From Monodelphis domestica (lineage: Eukaryota; Chordata; Mammalia; Didelphimorphia; Didelphidae), in NCBI RefSeq assembly GCF_027887165.1, contig NC_077232.1, forward strand, positions 56,353,788-56,417,787: a stretch of DNA of 64,000 bases, given 5' to 3'. This document shows, piece after piece, positions 23,501 to 37,377 of this stretch; positions within the stretch are counted from its first letter, which is position 1, and the number at the start of each line of letters is the position of its first letter. A program made the position numbers and the translations under genes. Under the pieces are notes generated by a model. That model was not told where the DNA came from. It ran no database searches and was given only the letters and a program-made list of their open reading frames with translations.

Positions 23501-26500
23501 TGAAACCCACAGTAGTGATTTGGTTTTCTGTTAGCAGAAGTGGTGAAAGGCTTAGCACTGGAGAAAGCAAAAATGAGCTTTGAGGAATTCTCTGTGAATT
23601 TTAATCATCCCTATTATCTTCTCTCTCCACAAACATGGGAAATTAGAATTTGGAAGGAGTCATCACCAAATGCATAATTTGAAAAGTCTCTCACTGGTAT
23701 GGCATATAGAAGGCTCCAGTGCACCTACCATTTGAGGGTGGTGAGAACATTTAGACATTCGCCTTTTCACTTTGCCTTCCCTTTCTTCCTATCCACTGAA
23801 CCATCACTGGTACTACCATGGGTCTGAAATCCTTTTCAACTCTCACCAATAGTGACGTCTGAAGAGCTATGAGCCTCCAGGAAGCGGTTGAGATGTTGCC
23901 AGACCTTCGGGATCCAGTCGATGATTTTCACAAGCTCAGCATTCCGTACACGTCCACTGATTTCTGTTTCAATGAGCTTCCTCCTCAGGAAACGGCTAAG
24001 AAAACCCTTTACGGGTTCAGTGTGGTTGGCACACAGCACCCATCTGGGGGAAGACAGTGGCCCTGAAGGGTTAGTATCTCTCTGCAAGTCATATCTCTGG
24101 TCATGACTCTCTAATCAAACCATATTAAAATGTCAATCCTGCTCCTGATTATAGGTATGGTATGGAAGGAGACCTTAGAAACAGGACTGAGATGTCAGAG
24201 AGGTATACTAGTCAGAGAGAAAGGCTAGGTCATAGTAATGATACCTCCTAGCCCTAGCCTCCCAGTTTGTGACACCCCTCCTGTAACATAAGTCTGGATG
24301 ATTGGAGAGGACCATACCAAGGTAGCAACCAGTATGCTTGGCAAGGTGAAAGATATAAAACTATTTAATGAGCTCCTTCCAATTCCTGACCACAATAGCA
24401 GCTGAATGTCAATCAATCAATCAATCAATCAACTAAACACTGATTAGGCACTTTCTATGCTCTAAGAAATCTCTTCTTTTCCCATACTTTTTGAGAAACC
24501 AGTAAATTTAGTCCTAACTCTTGACATATGCAAATACATCTAATAACTCACTCTGGTGAAGTTCATTCTTTATCATGTCACATTTATGGGTGATGGAAAT
24601 AAGGAAAGAAAGGGGGGGGATGGGTGAGTCCATCTGGGACTGATAAAAGATGAACAGAATATCAAGATCTCATAGACTCAGAAGCTTGGAAGATACTCTT
24701 AAATAACAGCTTTCATCAAATATATTCACTTTCAGCATTAGTGAGGAGAGATGCCAACAGGTGGTATACATATGGATTGCTATAGGCAATGGGCTGGAAA
24801 AAGTTAAATCACTGTCCAAAAAGGTCTTCCAAAGAAGGGAAGTCAAAGTTTCATCTTGGGAGTCAAGTTGGAGTGTCAACGATTATATAGGTATGGAGAG
24901 ACTCTGATCTTTCATGTCACTTCCAAATTAAGATAGTACAACAGATTTCTTACCTGAAATTATGGTGAAGCTGTAGATTGGGGGTAGAAGAGGTAGCCTG
25001 GTTCATTGTGCCAATTATATAAGGACTGCAGGGGAAATTAACAAGGAGGAAATTATAAGTCAAAAAAGGATCACATACAAGAAACACTATTGGATTAAAA
25101 AAACAAAACAAAACCCTTACCTTACATTTTAGAATCTATACTAAGTATTGGTTCCAAGGTAGAAGAGGGGTAAGGGTTAGGCAATGGAGGTTGAGTGACT
25201 TGCCCAGGATCACACAGCTAGAAAGTGTCTGAGGCCAGATTTGAACCCAGGACCTCCCATTTCCATTCCAGTAGATCTCATCAAGCCCAACCTAGATCAA
25301 CACCATTGTATTTGTATCCAGTGTGTAGATCTTTTAGCATCTAAAAAACCACCCAGTAAGTCACATGAAAAATTCATTGCTGTATTGCTTTATTAATCAG
25401 TTGGCACTCAGTTTCACCAAATTATCTATCTGGGTCAGTGGCTAGCAGGGGCCCATAAGGTTCCTAGTATGTCCTTACCATTTATGGTATTTGCAGTTCA
25501 GAAGCCCATTGAAGATCTCACCCAAGGAACTGACATGATGGAGGTTGTCCAGAATGATGACTAGAGGCATATCCACAGGGCTGTTTTCACTATTGCACTG
25601 ATCGGCAAGGTTAGACAGGTACTGACGGAGTTCCTACAAAGGACACAGTGAAGAGCAAAGTAGGAGCAAGCTGGTGAGAGGTCCCTTCATGGAGAATCCA
25701 GCCTCTCTTGGGAGGTCCTGATGTTTCTAAACCTATGTTTTATCCTTTTAAGTTTTAGAGGATCATAGATTTAAAGCTAGAAGGTCTAGCTCAATTCCCT
25801 TATTTTGCAGATGAAGGAACTGAGGCCCCAGAAGTTAAATTGACTTGCTTACAGCCACACAAGTAAGAAAATAGTGAAACTGGGATTCAAACCTAGTCCA
25901 CTCCAAAATCCAGCTTGCTTTCTACCATACAAAGTCATTTCTTAACCCAATATGGGTACTAGTTGAGCACTTAATAAAAAGCATACTGTTAATTCTTTGC
26001 TTTTTCAAAGAATGTAATTTTTGCTAAACTGTGTTCCAAAAGTGGTAGTCAAGATGGCAGCTTAGGAACAGCAAAAGCCGAAACTGCTCTTACTATCCTT
26101 CCAAACTGTGTTCCATGAAACCCCAGTGTTCCATGTGACATGATTAAGGATCCCATAGAAAATTTCAAAGCTAATGATTTTTCCCTCTGAAATATTAAAT
26201 TTGAGATTGCACATAAATAAAAAAATAGCTTTTTGCTATAAAAATAGGCTTGATATTCTCTCCCAAATTCCTCCCACACTTATGTAGCCTGTATTCTATC
26301 ACCATACCATCCCAAGGAGCAGGATTTATGGATTTCTTTCAGGCTTCAATTAAGAATAGTTTAGGACCCCAAATACTGCATGGATAAATTTTAGTCAGGC
26401 AAAAGCTGTCAGAATATTAGTGTTGAAAGTGATGATATAGATGGAATCTTCCCGTCCCTTTATTTTGCAGATTGGGGAAACTGAGGCTCAGAGGAATGGG

Positions 26501-29500
26501 GTTAATTGTAACTTTGTGTCCAAAGTCATGTAGCTAACTCAAAGCAAAGCCTGATTCTTTGGTTCACAATTGAGTGAATGGTCTTTTAAATTCCAGCTTT
26601 ATCAATAATACTACTCTATGTCTGGAGAAAACAAATGTTTTTTTTTTCCCCCCACTCTAGAATTAGCCAGTATCCAAACAAGTTTCTTGGTTTTCATGAA
26701 ATTAAAAGGAAAATTAGATTTTGCTCTGCAAACACAGTTCAAATTTTGGGATGTAGGTACCCAAAAAGTTTTCATTGGTGGTTACCATAGTGGTCCATTA
26801 TACTAGGCTCAGGCTTCAGCCACCTTTCACTTCACTCCCCGGACTCTTTCTCATCAGTTGCATGTACAGAGCCTGTTCTTACCTCTCCTAGTTTGGGTAC
26901 CAAACACAATCAAATCAATTCTGCCATCGCTCCTGAGAAGGGTATGACAACCCATTCCCCATCCCTGCAACTTTCCTCCCTGGTCAATACTAACTTATGT
27001 GTCTTGTCTCCTATTAGAGTGTAAGCTGTTTGAGGGCAGGCATAGTGTCTTTACATTCCCAGGGTTTAGTACATACTAAGGGCTTAAGAAATGTTTTTTC
27101 ATTTATTTGAATCACTGTTGTTTTTGTTCCAGGTTCTTTATAATTGGGGGCTAGAAAGGCATAAAAGTGAAGCTGTGAAGATAAATCTGACCCAATCTTT
27201 AAACGATAGGCTTTGCAATGCAATGATCAGGGACAATTCTGAAGGACTTTTGACAAAGAATGCTATCTATCTCCAGAAAAAGAATTGTTGGAGTCAGAAT
27301 GCAGGTGAAAGCATACGATTTTTCATTACAAACTTGGGTATATGTTTTAGGGTTTTGGTTTTATAAGATTATTCATTTACAAAAATGAACAATATGGAAA
27401 TACATTTTTGCATGATAATTCATGCATATACCAGAAAAAAATAAATTAGTAAAAAATAAAATAAAATGTAGGGTATGGAAAGGTGGTTTCACTATTTATG
27501 GAAATTGTCAATCATCTGACAAGAGTCAGGTGAAGTTCATGCTTGGCACTTAATCTGATTCTCTCACCTTGCTAGATTTATGGTCTACATTGAAGGTGGA
27601 AATGACTCCATCTACCAACTTCCGTCCCTCTCGGAGGACCATGTATTCAGACAGACGGTTAGCCAGGTAAGTTTTTCCAGTTCCACTGGGTCCAGAGAGG
27701 ATAATCCGCCTGTGCTCTGTCAGAAGGGTGACATACCGCTGAAGGATGGGTTTGGGGATAAGAGATTCAAAGACCAGACAGTCCAGGCTGTTTTCAGAGA
27801 GCCCTGTATTTGGGAGAGAAATGCAAAGGGTAAAATTTCCCTTGAATAAAAACAACCGACTCTAAAGGTTGAAAAGGAAATCATACAAGTTATCTTATTT
27901 GAGCCTTAAGACAATTCTTGGGGGTGTGACTGGCAGAAATTAACAGATATGAGGGTGGGAAGAGAGAGACAGAGAGACAGACAGACACTAGAAGAGAAAG
28001 GAGAGATGGAGAGAAGTTTCCATTGCTAAGACTTTTATGATAATGTATCTATGCAAAAATCCCTTCTTCCATGAAGTCTTTTATATCCTCTTATTAGTAA
28101 TGGTCTTTTATCCTTTGGACCTCGGAGCTCTTTACTGAAATTATTATGCATTATTGTGTATTACAGTTACTGCTATTTATATCTTATCTTCCTTCAGGGA
28201 GGTCTGAGAGGAGGGATTTTATTAACTTTCTAGATTTTGTTCCCCTGCCTCACTAATATTTGTCTTCTTCCTCTACATTAACTGATTCCCAGGACTTTAC
28301 CCATTTTCTAATTGGACCTCAGTGTCTCACAAATCTCTCTCTCTCTCTCTAGATTACCTGGACCCTGCGTCCTGGCCTGTTATATATCTCTTTATCTACA
28401 TCAAAGTAGAATACAAAGGAGACAGCAGGGAAGCCAATAGCCATCTTTAAAAACTCGTCAGATTCTCACGTCTTTTAACACACAGAGAATGAAAACAAAA
28501 AGTAAATCATTATAATATAATTCAAACACCAAATACTGTATGCTCTCTCCTTTCCAACACCCTAGTCTAATTCAGGACTTTGTTACATTTTTGCAAAGAC
28601 TACTGGTTCCTCTTTCTCCAAACTTTCTTTTCACCTATTCATCCTACCATCCTATTTCTAGATTTTTCTTCTAGGAGCACATCTCTGGCCACCAACCCCT
28701 ATTCTTTCCTTCTCCATCCCAATCTTCCAATAACTTGTTCATGATTGCTACCCCAAGAATAAAGTCCAAACCGCTCAACCTAGTATGCAAGGACATTCAC
28801 AATTTTGGTCCTAACCTGGAAGCTTACTACTCACAGTCTCTCTACATATACCCCATGCTTCAGTCAAAGTGGACACTCATCATTCCACACATGTTTCATA
28901 TGTTTTCTTGCCTCTATATCTGGACTCTGCTCTTTCCTCTGCCTTGAATTCTCTACTATTCTCTGATATGAAAATTTCCTCCCCTGCTAGCTGCCTTATT
29001 TCTTCATTTCAGGGTAGAAAGCAGAGATAACTGACTCTGCTCTTTCTACACCCAAAGTACTTTTCTTTAATTCTCTCTTGTCATAAGTATGTCATTCTAC
29101 ATTGTGTTAGGTACCTATCTAATCTCTTCTAGTAACTGTATGAGTTCTTTAAAGTCAGGGAAATATATGAATTATATTCTTAGGCTTCTCTGCCTCCTCA
29201 GAACCTAAGCACATCTTACATATGAGAGGCTCTCACTAAATGTTTGCTGAATTGTCATGACTAGCTTGGCAGCCTTTTGCCTATGGGTTCCTCTGATCCC
29301 GTCTTATGATCCAACTACCCTGGATCATTGGCTTACTAAATGCCTTAAAATGACCCTTCAGAGAATGAGTTCTTGGAAAGGATAGCTCTGAATAACCCAG
29401 TCATACTTTGCACCCACTTCCTCCTTCAATTCTTTGCAATCTGATTTCTATTTCTACAACTCTAATGAGAGCACATCCCAAAAGAGAAAGTCTCTCCTTC

Positions 29501-32500
29501 CATAAAGTATCTCTTCATACCTCCTTGTTGGTAATGGATCAAAGAATTTAACCTTAAAGAATGCAAAACTTTGCTAAAAAACCATAAAAAATGCTAAAAA
29601 AAAGTGAAGTGATGATGCCAGGAGGAACAGATTTGATTCATTCAAATTCCAAGGATATACCTTTTCTAGGAAACAGGAGCCTGGGTAAAATAAGATACAT
29701 CTGTTTTAGAATTGGAGAAATATGGCTTCTCACTGACATTGGGAAATCCCTGCAGTTTATAATGTTGAAATGACTTAATTTTGGAGGAGCCAAGTCTCTC
29801 CAGGAGTTGTGTCTAGAAATAATCCTGACTGGGTCAGATCGTAGGATTGTAGATCTTAGAATTGTAGAAACAGATTTGAAAAGGGTTTCAAAAATCACCC
29901 AGAGCAACTCCCCTATTTTACAGATGATATAACTGAAGCCAGCATAGAGAAGTGATTTGCCCACGGTAACAGAATTAGTAAGCATCAAAGGCAATGTAGG
30001 ACTTGAACCTAGATTCTTTAACTCCAAAGTCAGCATTCTTTCCACTGCAACAAGCCTGAACCTTGTATTATGTCTAGGTGAGGGAAGGAAGTGAACAGAA
30101 TGACTTAGAAAACAAAACTCTCACACTCCTGAAACTCAAGAAACTAAAGAAATAATAATTCTATACACTTTAGATATAACAGATCATTCAGTGGGGATAG
30201 TAATAATGATAATTTTAACAGTAGTAATTCATGTTTACCTAATATTCTAAGGCTTATAAAGTGCTTTCCCCGAAATAAACCTATGGAAGAAAATGAATAT
30301 CATTCCCCCATTTTACGGAAGAAGAAAATAAGGCTCTGAGAAATTAATTAACTTTTCTGTTAGTGAGCACGGTTTTTAAGGGAGGCTAGGATTTAGGCTT
30401 CCTATATCCAGGTTCATCTTGTTTTCTACTATGTCTCTATAGCTCTCAGAGATGGGTAAAAATAAGAGGCCCTGGTGCTTTGATAAGGAATATGCCAGTT
30501 GAATATGGATAAAAGTCTTCTTGAAAGTAAATCAATGACCGAGAAATTTCAGATTAGCAATCTATTTAGATTTTACCATTTGCCATGGCTCTAGGTACAC
30601 ATGACTTAGGGAAGAGGCTCATCTTCAGGACAGACAGGCTATAATAGCTTCATACCTGATTCCCTGCAGATTGAACTAAATTGTCTGTACTAGCCTGAAC
30701 ATTTTGGGAAGAAATCTCTACGTTTAAAAAAAAAATCCTTGCTTTCTGTCTTAGAATCAATATTGAGAATGATTCCAAGTCAAAAGAGTAGTAAGGGCTA
30801 GGCAAATGAGGTTCAAGTGACTTGTCCTGGTCCAGATAAGAAAGGAATTATTTGAGGCCAGATTTGAACCTAAGATCTCCCATCTCCAGGCCTGACACTC
30901 TATTCACTGAGCCACCTAGCTGTCCATTTGCACATTCTTCATCTCCAGAAGGCACCAAGTCCAACTTTAATATCATACAGGCTGACGACAACAACAGAAC
31001 TGGGAATATAGTTTTAAATGAGCCTCGATTGTTCCCCATGACTGAATTCTGATAACAGAAAGTATTCAAGATACCTTTGCACAAAGGCTCATAGATCTAA
31101 AACATTTCATTTTAATTTTAAAAATAAATTTGTATTGATACCCTATTGAATCAGAGTAACCTATTGTATATTTTCCCACTGTAATCTAAGGAGCAGGCAT
31201 TTGGGGCAGATATTCCTATGTTAATTAGTTAAGTCGCATTTCTTCTGTAAGAGGATAAGTTGATGCTCATGTTGTTTTATAAAACCATGGACATCTTTTG
31301 TCTCATTTGATTCTTAACATTGGCCTTGGTAGTTCTGCTTTTATTATCCCTATTTTAGAGATGGGGCAATCCCCCTGTAAAACCCATCTTTTTAAAGTCA
31401 TGAGGCTAATGGGGTCTCTTTGTATCAAATTCCAGCAATAAAACAGTAGCCCTCTGCAATCCTTTGGGATTATTTTAAAGGACTAAAGGCATTTTAAGAA
31501 CAATTGTAGTGGGGGGGGGGGGAATGCAATTATATTTCCTTCTGCCAAGTGTTAAAATGAGAGAGACAACTAACAAGCTAGGAGCTCTGAACTCTGCATT
31601 TGGCCTAATTACCTTTGATAGAAACTGAGATGGTGTTATTCTCTCCAACCAAATAGCCACAGGGTAGCAGCTCAGGAGTCTCTGGAGTGTTGGTCCGTTT
31701 GATTTCCCCAATGCTGTATCCTAGAACACTGTCTGAATTCAGGCCCAGCTGACTTGCTGGATCCACATGAATGATGTATTCCTGGAGAAATTTAGGGGAA
31801 AAAATAAAGAATGATCAAAGCTCCAGCTCAGATCTGTAGGTGACTCATGTTTTCACTGCGTGATTTATGACCATCTCATCTTCTCTTTCAGACAGTCTGA
31901 GTTGAAACAAAACTGTAGTAAATGGAAGACGAGCTGGCTGTCTATAAATGCTTTTGATACTTTTAAAGTTCCTTAAGGCCTTTACAAATAATGATTTATT
32001 TGGTTAGCGATGAAAAAAAAAACTCTGACAAGTTTGTGTACATTTAGTCTGGGTTAACTGAGCATGGAAAAGTTAAGTTACTTCTTCCAAGCTCATCAGA
32101 GACTTCTAGTTACCAGGGTTGAAAGTGGAGTTGGAGACTGTAGAAAACAGCTTTGGCATGACGCTTTTTTCCTATAAACTCCTCCTATGCATCTGAACAA
32201 AGGTGTCTAAACAAGTTCCTGGGATAAGCATTAAGGGGTTGCTTCAGCAAAGATTAGGGCACATGCAAATGGGAGGTCCTCGTACTTTGAAAAGGAAAAT
32301 GCCAGCTGAGTTTTGATGAGTCTCCTTGAAGGTAGGAAGGAATGATTAAGAGATTTCAGATGAGGAATCAATTTAGATTTTAGGGGGAAGTTTCATCCAA
32401 ATAGTTATCTTCAGTCCTAGTCCTATGTTCTTTTCTAAGGTGGAATGGAACAATACAGTAACTGAGTTGGCAACACTACTAACACTACTAGATCATTTGA

Positions 32501-35500
32501 GACTGGGGAAAAGTTTGGTGAGTCCTCCAGGTTTCTTCTTGTCTCCCCCTTCCTCTTCCAGTGAATATTCTGTGGATATTCAGCAGCACCATACTGTCCT
32601 GAATCTATGAAGGGTCCCACCAGTAAGGCAGAAGTAGCTTGCAGTTATTTTTGCAATAATGGAAGAAAGTCTAAATTGCTCAGTTTTGTAAACACATAAT
32701 TTGATAGCTGACTGACCAAAGTGAGGGATGTAATATTTGGCTAAAAAAGAGTTTTCTCTATTTGAAGCTAAATTGTTGAGACCTTGATCTCACAGGTAAT
32801 GCTAGCTGAGCCCATTTGTAGACCTTTCATTCATTTATTGAACAAGTATTTATTAAGCACCTACTATGTGCCAGGTATTGGACAAGGTGTTAAGATATAC
32901 GCTGAGATAGCACCTGACCTCAAGGAGTTTAAATTCTATTGGGAGAAGCAACCTGTAGAAAGATGATTAAAAATATGTAGAAAGTATTATCTCAGATGTG
33001 TGTATGGGAGGTAAGGGATGAGGAAGGAAGTGGGGAGACGAGAACACTAGAAACTGGAGGAATGAAAATGGGCTTTCTGTATGATGTGGCATTTAGACTA
33101 AGCTTTGAAGGGAGCCAAGGATTCTCTGAAGCAGAAGGGAGAAAGAAGCACATTCCAGATTCCAATAGGAAACAATAGGCATGGAGCTAGGAGATGGAAT
33201 ATCATGTAGACTGGATAGCAAGTAAGCAGGAGTGCATGAAGGAAAGTAATGTCCGATAGTTTAACAATAGTAGACTGGACCCAGATTCTGAAGGGCTTGA
33301 AATACTAAACAGGAAAGGACAAAAGAGAACCATTGAGAATGGGAGTATCACATTAAGACCTTTTTTAAAGGAATATCAATGTATTGAGATATATACATAT
33401 GTATATATGTATATCATTGATATATAACATTATATATAATATATTTAATAAAAATAATGATATATTGATAGATAGATGGATATAAAGGAATATCAATGAA
33501 TATCAATGCAGCATCATGTAGGATGAATTGAAATGTGTTCACAAGGCTATCTCCAAACAGCCCATGATAAACATGGGTAGTACTCTTGCATGCAGTAGGC
33601 AGTTAGCAAATGCTTGTTGAGTAAACAAGACACAAAACTCTTATGATTCATCTCCTCAGAGGCAGGAACAGAAACAGTAAGTCAAGACCAATCATAGAGA
33701 GGGTGTAAGATATTACCCTCCATATCTCTAAACAAGGACTCCCATCTCTGGCAGCCAATGTTTGATCACTAACACCTTTAGGGATAACTTACTTTGAAGA
33801 GTCGTCTAACCACCCCATCCAGCACATCCCACTTGGTCTTGCCACTGACTCCAATGCAGCCAATAAGAAAGAGGTGTGGCCTGGAATCCTAAGGGCAAGG
33901 AAAGTAATCAAGTGAAGAACCAGTTATTCATCTTGAGATGGCTCAGCAGAATGTTTAGAACAGTTAGCATGCCACCACTTAGTTGGAAAAAAAAAACAAT
34001 ATAAGAAAACCCTTTACACTAGGATGCCTTCACATAGATCTAATGATTTATAGATTTTTTTTGCCTCTGAAATTGCCTTTCCTTGATCTAAATATTATCA
34101 GTATTATTCATGGCACATTTATATGATATTGATAAGTCAGATTAAGAGGTCCTTGAGGGCAGGGAGTCTGGCTTCTCTAGAGTCTACCCAACTGGTCCTC
34201 CACGTTGGAACTATCCCTTCAGAACATAATGTCCTTCCCACCTCTTCTTAACCATCTTCCTCTTGCAAAGCTTTCCTTTAAACTCACCTTCCAAACTTCC
34301 CCAGAAAATCTTCATGAACAGGCTCCACCTGACTTTCCGGGTAGTTACTTGTGAATAGCAAATCTTAGTTTTTCTTTATCAACTTTTCCTCCTATTAGTT
34401 CTGTCACCACAATAATATTATGGAGGGCAAAGGCTCTATCTCTTGCCTTGGTCCCTCTGACCACAGAGCTCTGCCTACAAGGAATGTGGAATAAGTAGCA
34501 TGCCTGAGTGACCTCATACTAAGAGGGTGTTCAGTTAAGAAAACTTGATCAAATATTGGACAAGTGTATGCCATGCTTGGTTTCAAATACTTAGTATGTT
34601 TCAAAGCACACGTGATTCCAGAGTGAGTGGGGACATTTCAGTGTGGTCAAACCAAATCAGAAGAGGGTTCACTGAAGTGTGACAATTTCTTGTATTATCA
34701 TTGACATTTGCACTCTTTCTGGACCAGATATTTCCCAAAGATCCTTTCCAATCTACAATTCTACACCCAGGGTTATCACCATCGATGCTATTACAGGATC
34801 TGCCACTGGGTAACAAATGTAAATGTCTGATTCTCTTGGCAGACAGTGAAAACTTGGGGCACACTGCATACATAGTCTAGGCTGTTACATGATATTGAGC
34901 CAAAGTATCAGCAAATGGGGGAAGATGAGATAATTATAAACAGTGTACATTTTCGAAAAACTTTACTCACAGCAACTCTATGATGTTCATAGGCTCCTAG
35001 ACCTAGAACTTAGTTGGATCTCAGAAACCAACTGTTCCAGCTTTCCAGATAACAAAGCAGAGGCTTAGGAGGGTGACTTACCCAATGTAAAACAGATAGA
35101 AAGCATTGCAGACAGGATTTAAACCCCATTTCTCTGATTCCTCATCTCCCTACTCTGCCATGCTACTGGCAGAAATGGCAAGTGTCCTTATCCCCATTTT
35201 CCAGACAAAGAAACTGAGATTTAAAGTGCCTTGTCCATAGTTATGTAGCTAATAAATGTTAGGACTAAAACTCAAGTCTTCTGTCTCCCTCAGTAGAGTT
35301 GTGAGTTCTTCAAGGAAGAGATTATCTTCTATCTCTTTTTGTATCCCCAGGGCTTTGCAAAGTGTCTGACACATAGTAGACACTTAATGATTTTTTTTTA
35401 AAACTTTACTTTCTGTCCCAGTAAAAACTCTAAGACAGAAAGGCAAGGGTTAGGCAAACAGAGTTAAATGACATGCCCAGGGTCACACATCTAGGAAGTG

Positions 35501-37318
35501 TCTGAGGCCAGATCAGAATACAAGTTGTCCTGATTCCAAGTCTGGCACTCTATCCATTGTGCAGCCTACCTGCCTCTTAAAAAATGCTTATTGAATGCCT
35601 GGCTCTAATCCAGTGTTAGTCTCATAATACTGTAATTCTAAAAAAAAATGCCTAAAGTGGGAAGCTGTGAGGTTCTGCTGTAAGACAGCCATTTTACTCT
35701 TAATCTAACAGTATACCTATACAAATGTAGACTATTTGTTTTCTCCACAAAGTAGCCACAGCCTTATAGGAGAAAAGACTGTATTCCTTGAAATTCGATT
35801 CACTCCACATGATCTCCAAAGATAGGTTCTAGTCAGTGGTGCTAAGAATTGACACATAATAGAAAACAGGGCTATAGCTCATGCCCCGAGCCTCATTTTC
35901 GGTCCTCTAAACTTCTGTAATATGTGTCAGGTCTTTCCACCACTGTTTATGAGGGTCCTATAGTATAACTGGCACACTGGGTCAATTTATTTTGGTTCAA
36001 TTATTTACATGCCTTGAATTTTTCAAATGGGCTTAGTGGGCTTTGAAGTGCTTTCACCATCTGTGAACTTTAGAGACTTTTCAGTGCCTGATGAATGGGT
36101 AAAGTTAATTACAATAACTTTAAAAGTATAACATGGGAATAGTTTTGTATTTGCCAGATGTGGAATATTCACTAAAAAAAGGAAAGAGCTTCTTGCTAGT
36201 TGTAATTGTATCTAAGTATTTTGTCATCGTATCAAAGTATTTTGTTAGCCCTACTTTGTTAGGGAGCTCATTTGTAGATGGTTTGTTCCATTTCTCTTTC
36301 TGACATAGGGTTATTTAAGTATTCTCTTTCCTCTTCTCCTGTCTGGGCAAGTTATAATTCTGTAAATATTTATCCGTCCGTTTAGATTATCTGTGGCATA
36401 TAACTAGGCAAAAGAGCTCCTAATAATTGCGTTAGTTTAATTTTCATCAGTCAAATCCAATGTTTCTGGGATTGTTGGAGGGGGGCTGGTTAAGAAAAAG
36501 ACAATGTTAGTAGCAATGCCAAAAGAACCATAAAGCATCAAGGTGATATAGTTTATGATTAAGTCACTAAACTAGGTATTTCTACCTAGGGGGAATGGGA
36601 AAGGGCAGAAGGCAATAGGAGCAGGGAAAGGGATCAAACTAACCTCCTTCCATTTCATTTCATCCTGTAAGCTGACAACTATCTTAACATGCCTGCCTCC
36701 TTCTTTCCGTGCCGAGCATTCACCAGTGTCATCCAGCAACATGTCTGCGAATGGAAAACACCAACAGCCTCTTTTAGCCACACACGGACAGCGAAGCCGG
36801 ATTCCTGGCATCACCACGAGGGTGGCAGCAGAATAAATCAGATGGTCGGAGGAAGGAAATGGGACATGAACCAACAGAAACCAATGAGAGAACCAAAGAA
36901 ATCAAAAGGCTGGTCACGCACTTTTTTTTTTTTTTAGCAGAGAAAGCCTAAACTAAAAAGTCACAGCAGCCTCATGGGAAAAAACAAATAAATGAAATAA
37001 ATAAAAAAAAGCACAAGCCTTTGTATGTGGAACAGGAAAAAATACAGATCAAAATTATTGATCTTTCCACCAGCCTGGAATCAATTTTTAAGGTGGGAAC
37101 ATCATACAAAGCTATGACCCCAGCAACATGTCATCGTTCTTCATACACGGCATTCATCTTGCAGGTCAGCGTTTGAAAATGGTTCAGAACACAATTCAGC
37201 ACAGGGCAAAAGCTAAGCTTGGAGCTAGGGGAGTTGGGGGTCGGGGGAAGAATTCAAGCCAAGCATGGTGACATTCTGAAGGCTGGGCTCATGTCAGTGG
37301 CCAGCACACACAGATGTT

Positions 37319-37377
<59 letters not shown>

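Larger units (their letters stand above)
27804..31612 (-). other. NAV1: NAV1 intron between e10 and e11
   Basis: The 3.8-kb intron holds L2, MIR and SINE copies. 29,260-29,820 and 31,080-31,600 show nothing I can name apart from a short G run at 31,511-31,521. Confidence 0.8.
33889..36643 (-). other. NAV1: NAV1 intron between e8 and e9
   Basis: The 2.8-kb intron holds MIR, L2 and SINE copies at 35,000-35,580. 33,900-34,990 includes weak L2-like pieces (about 34,145-34,440), and 35,600-36,560 shows nothing I can name. Confidence 0.75.
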
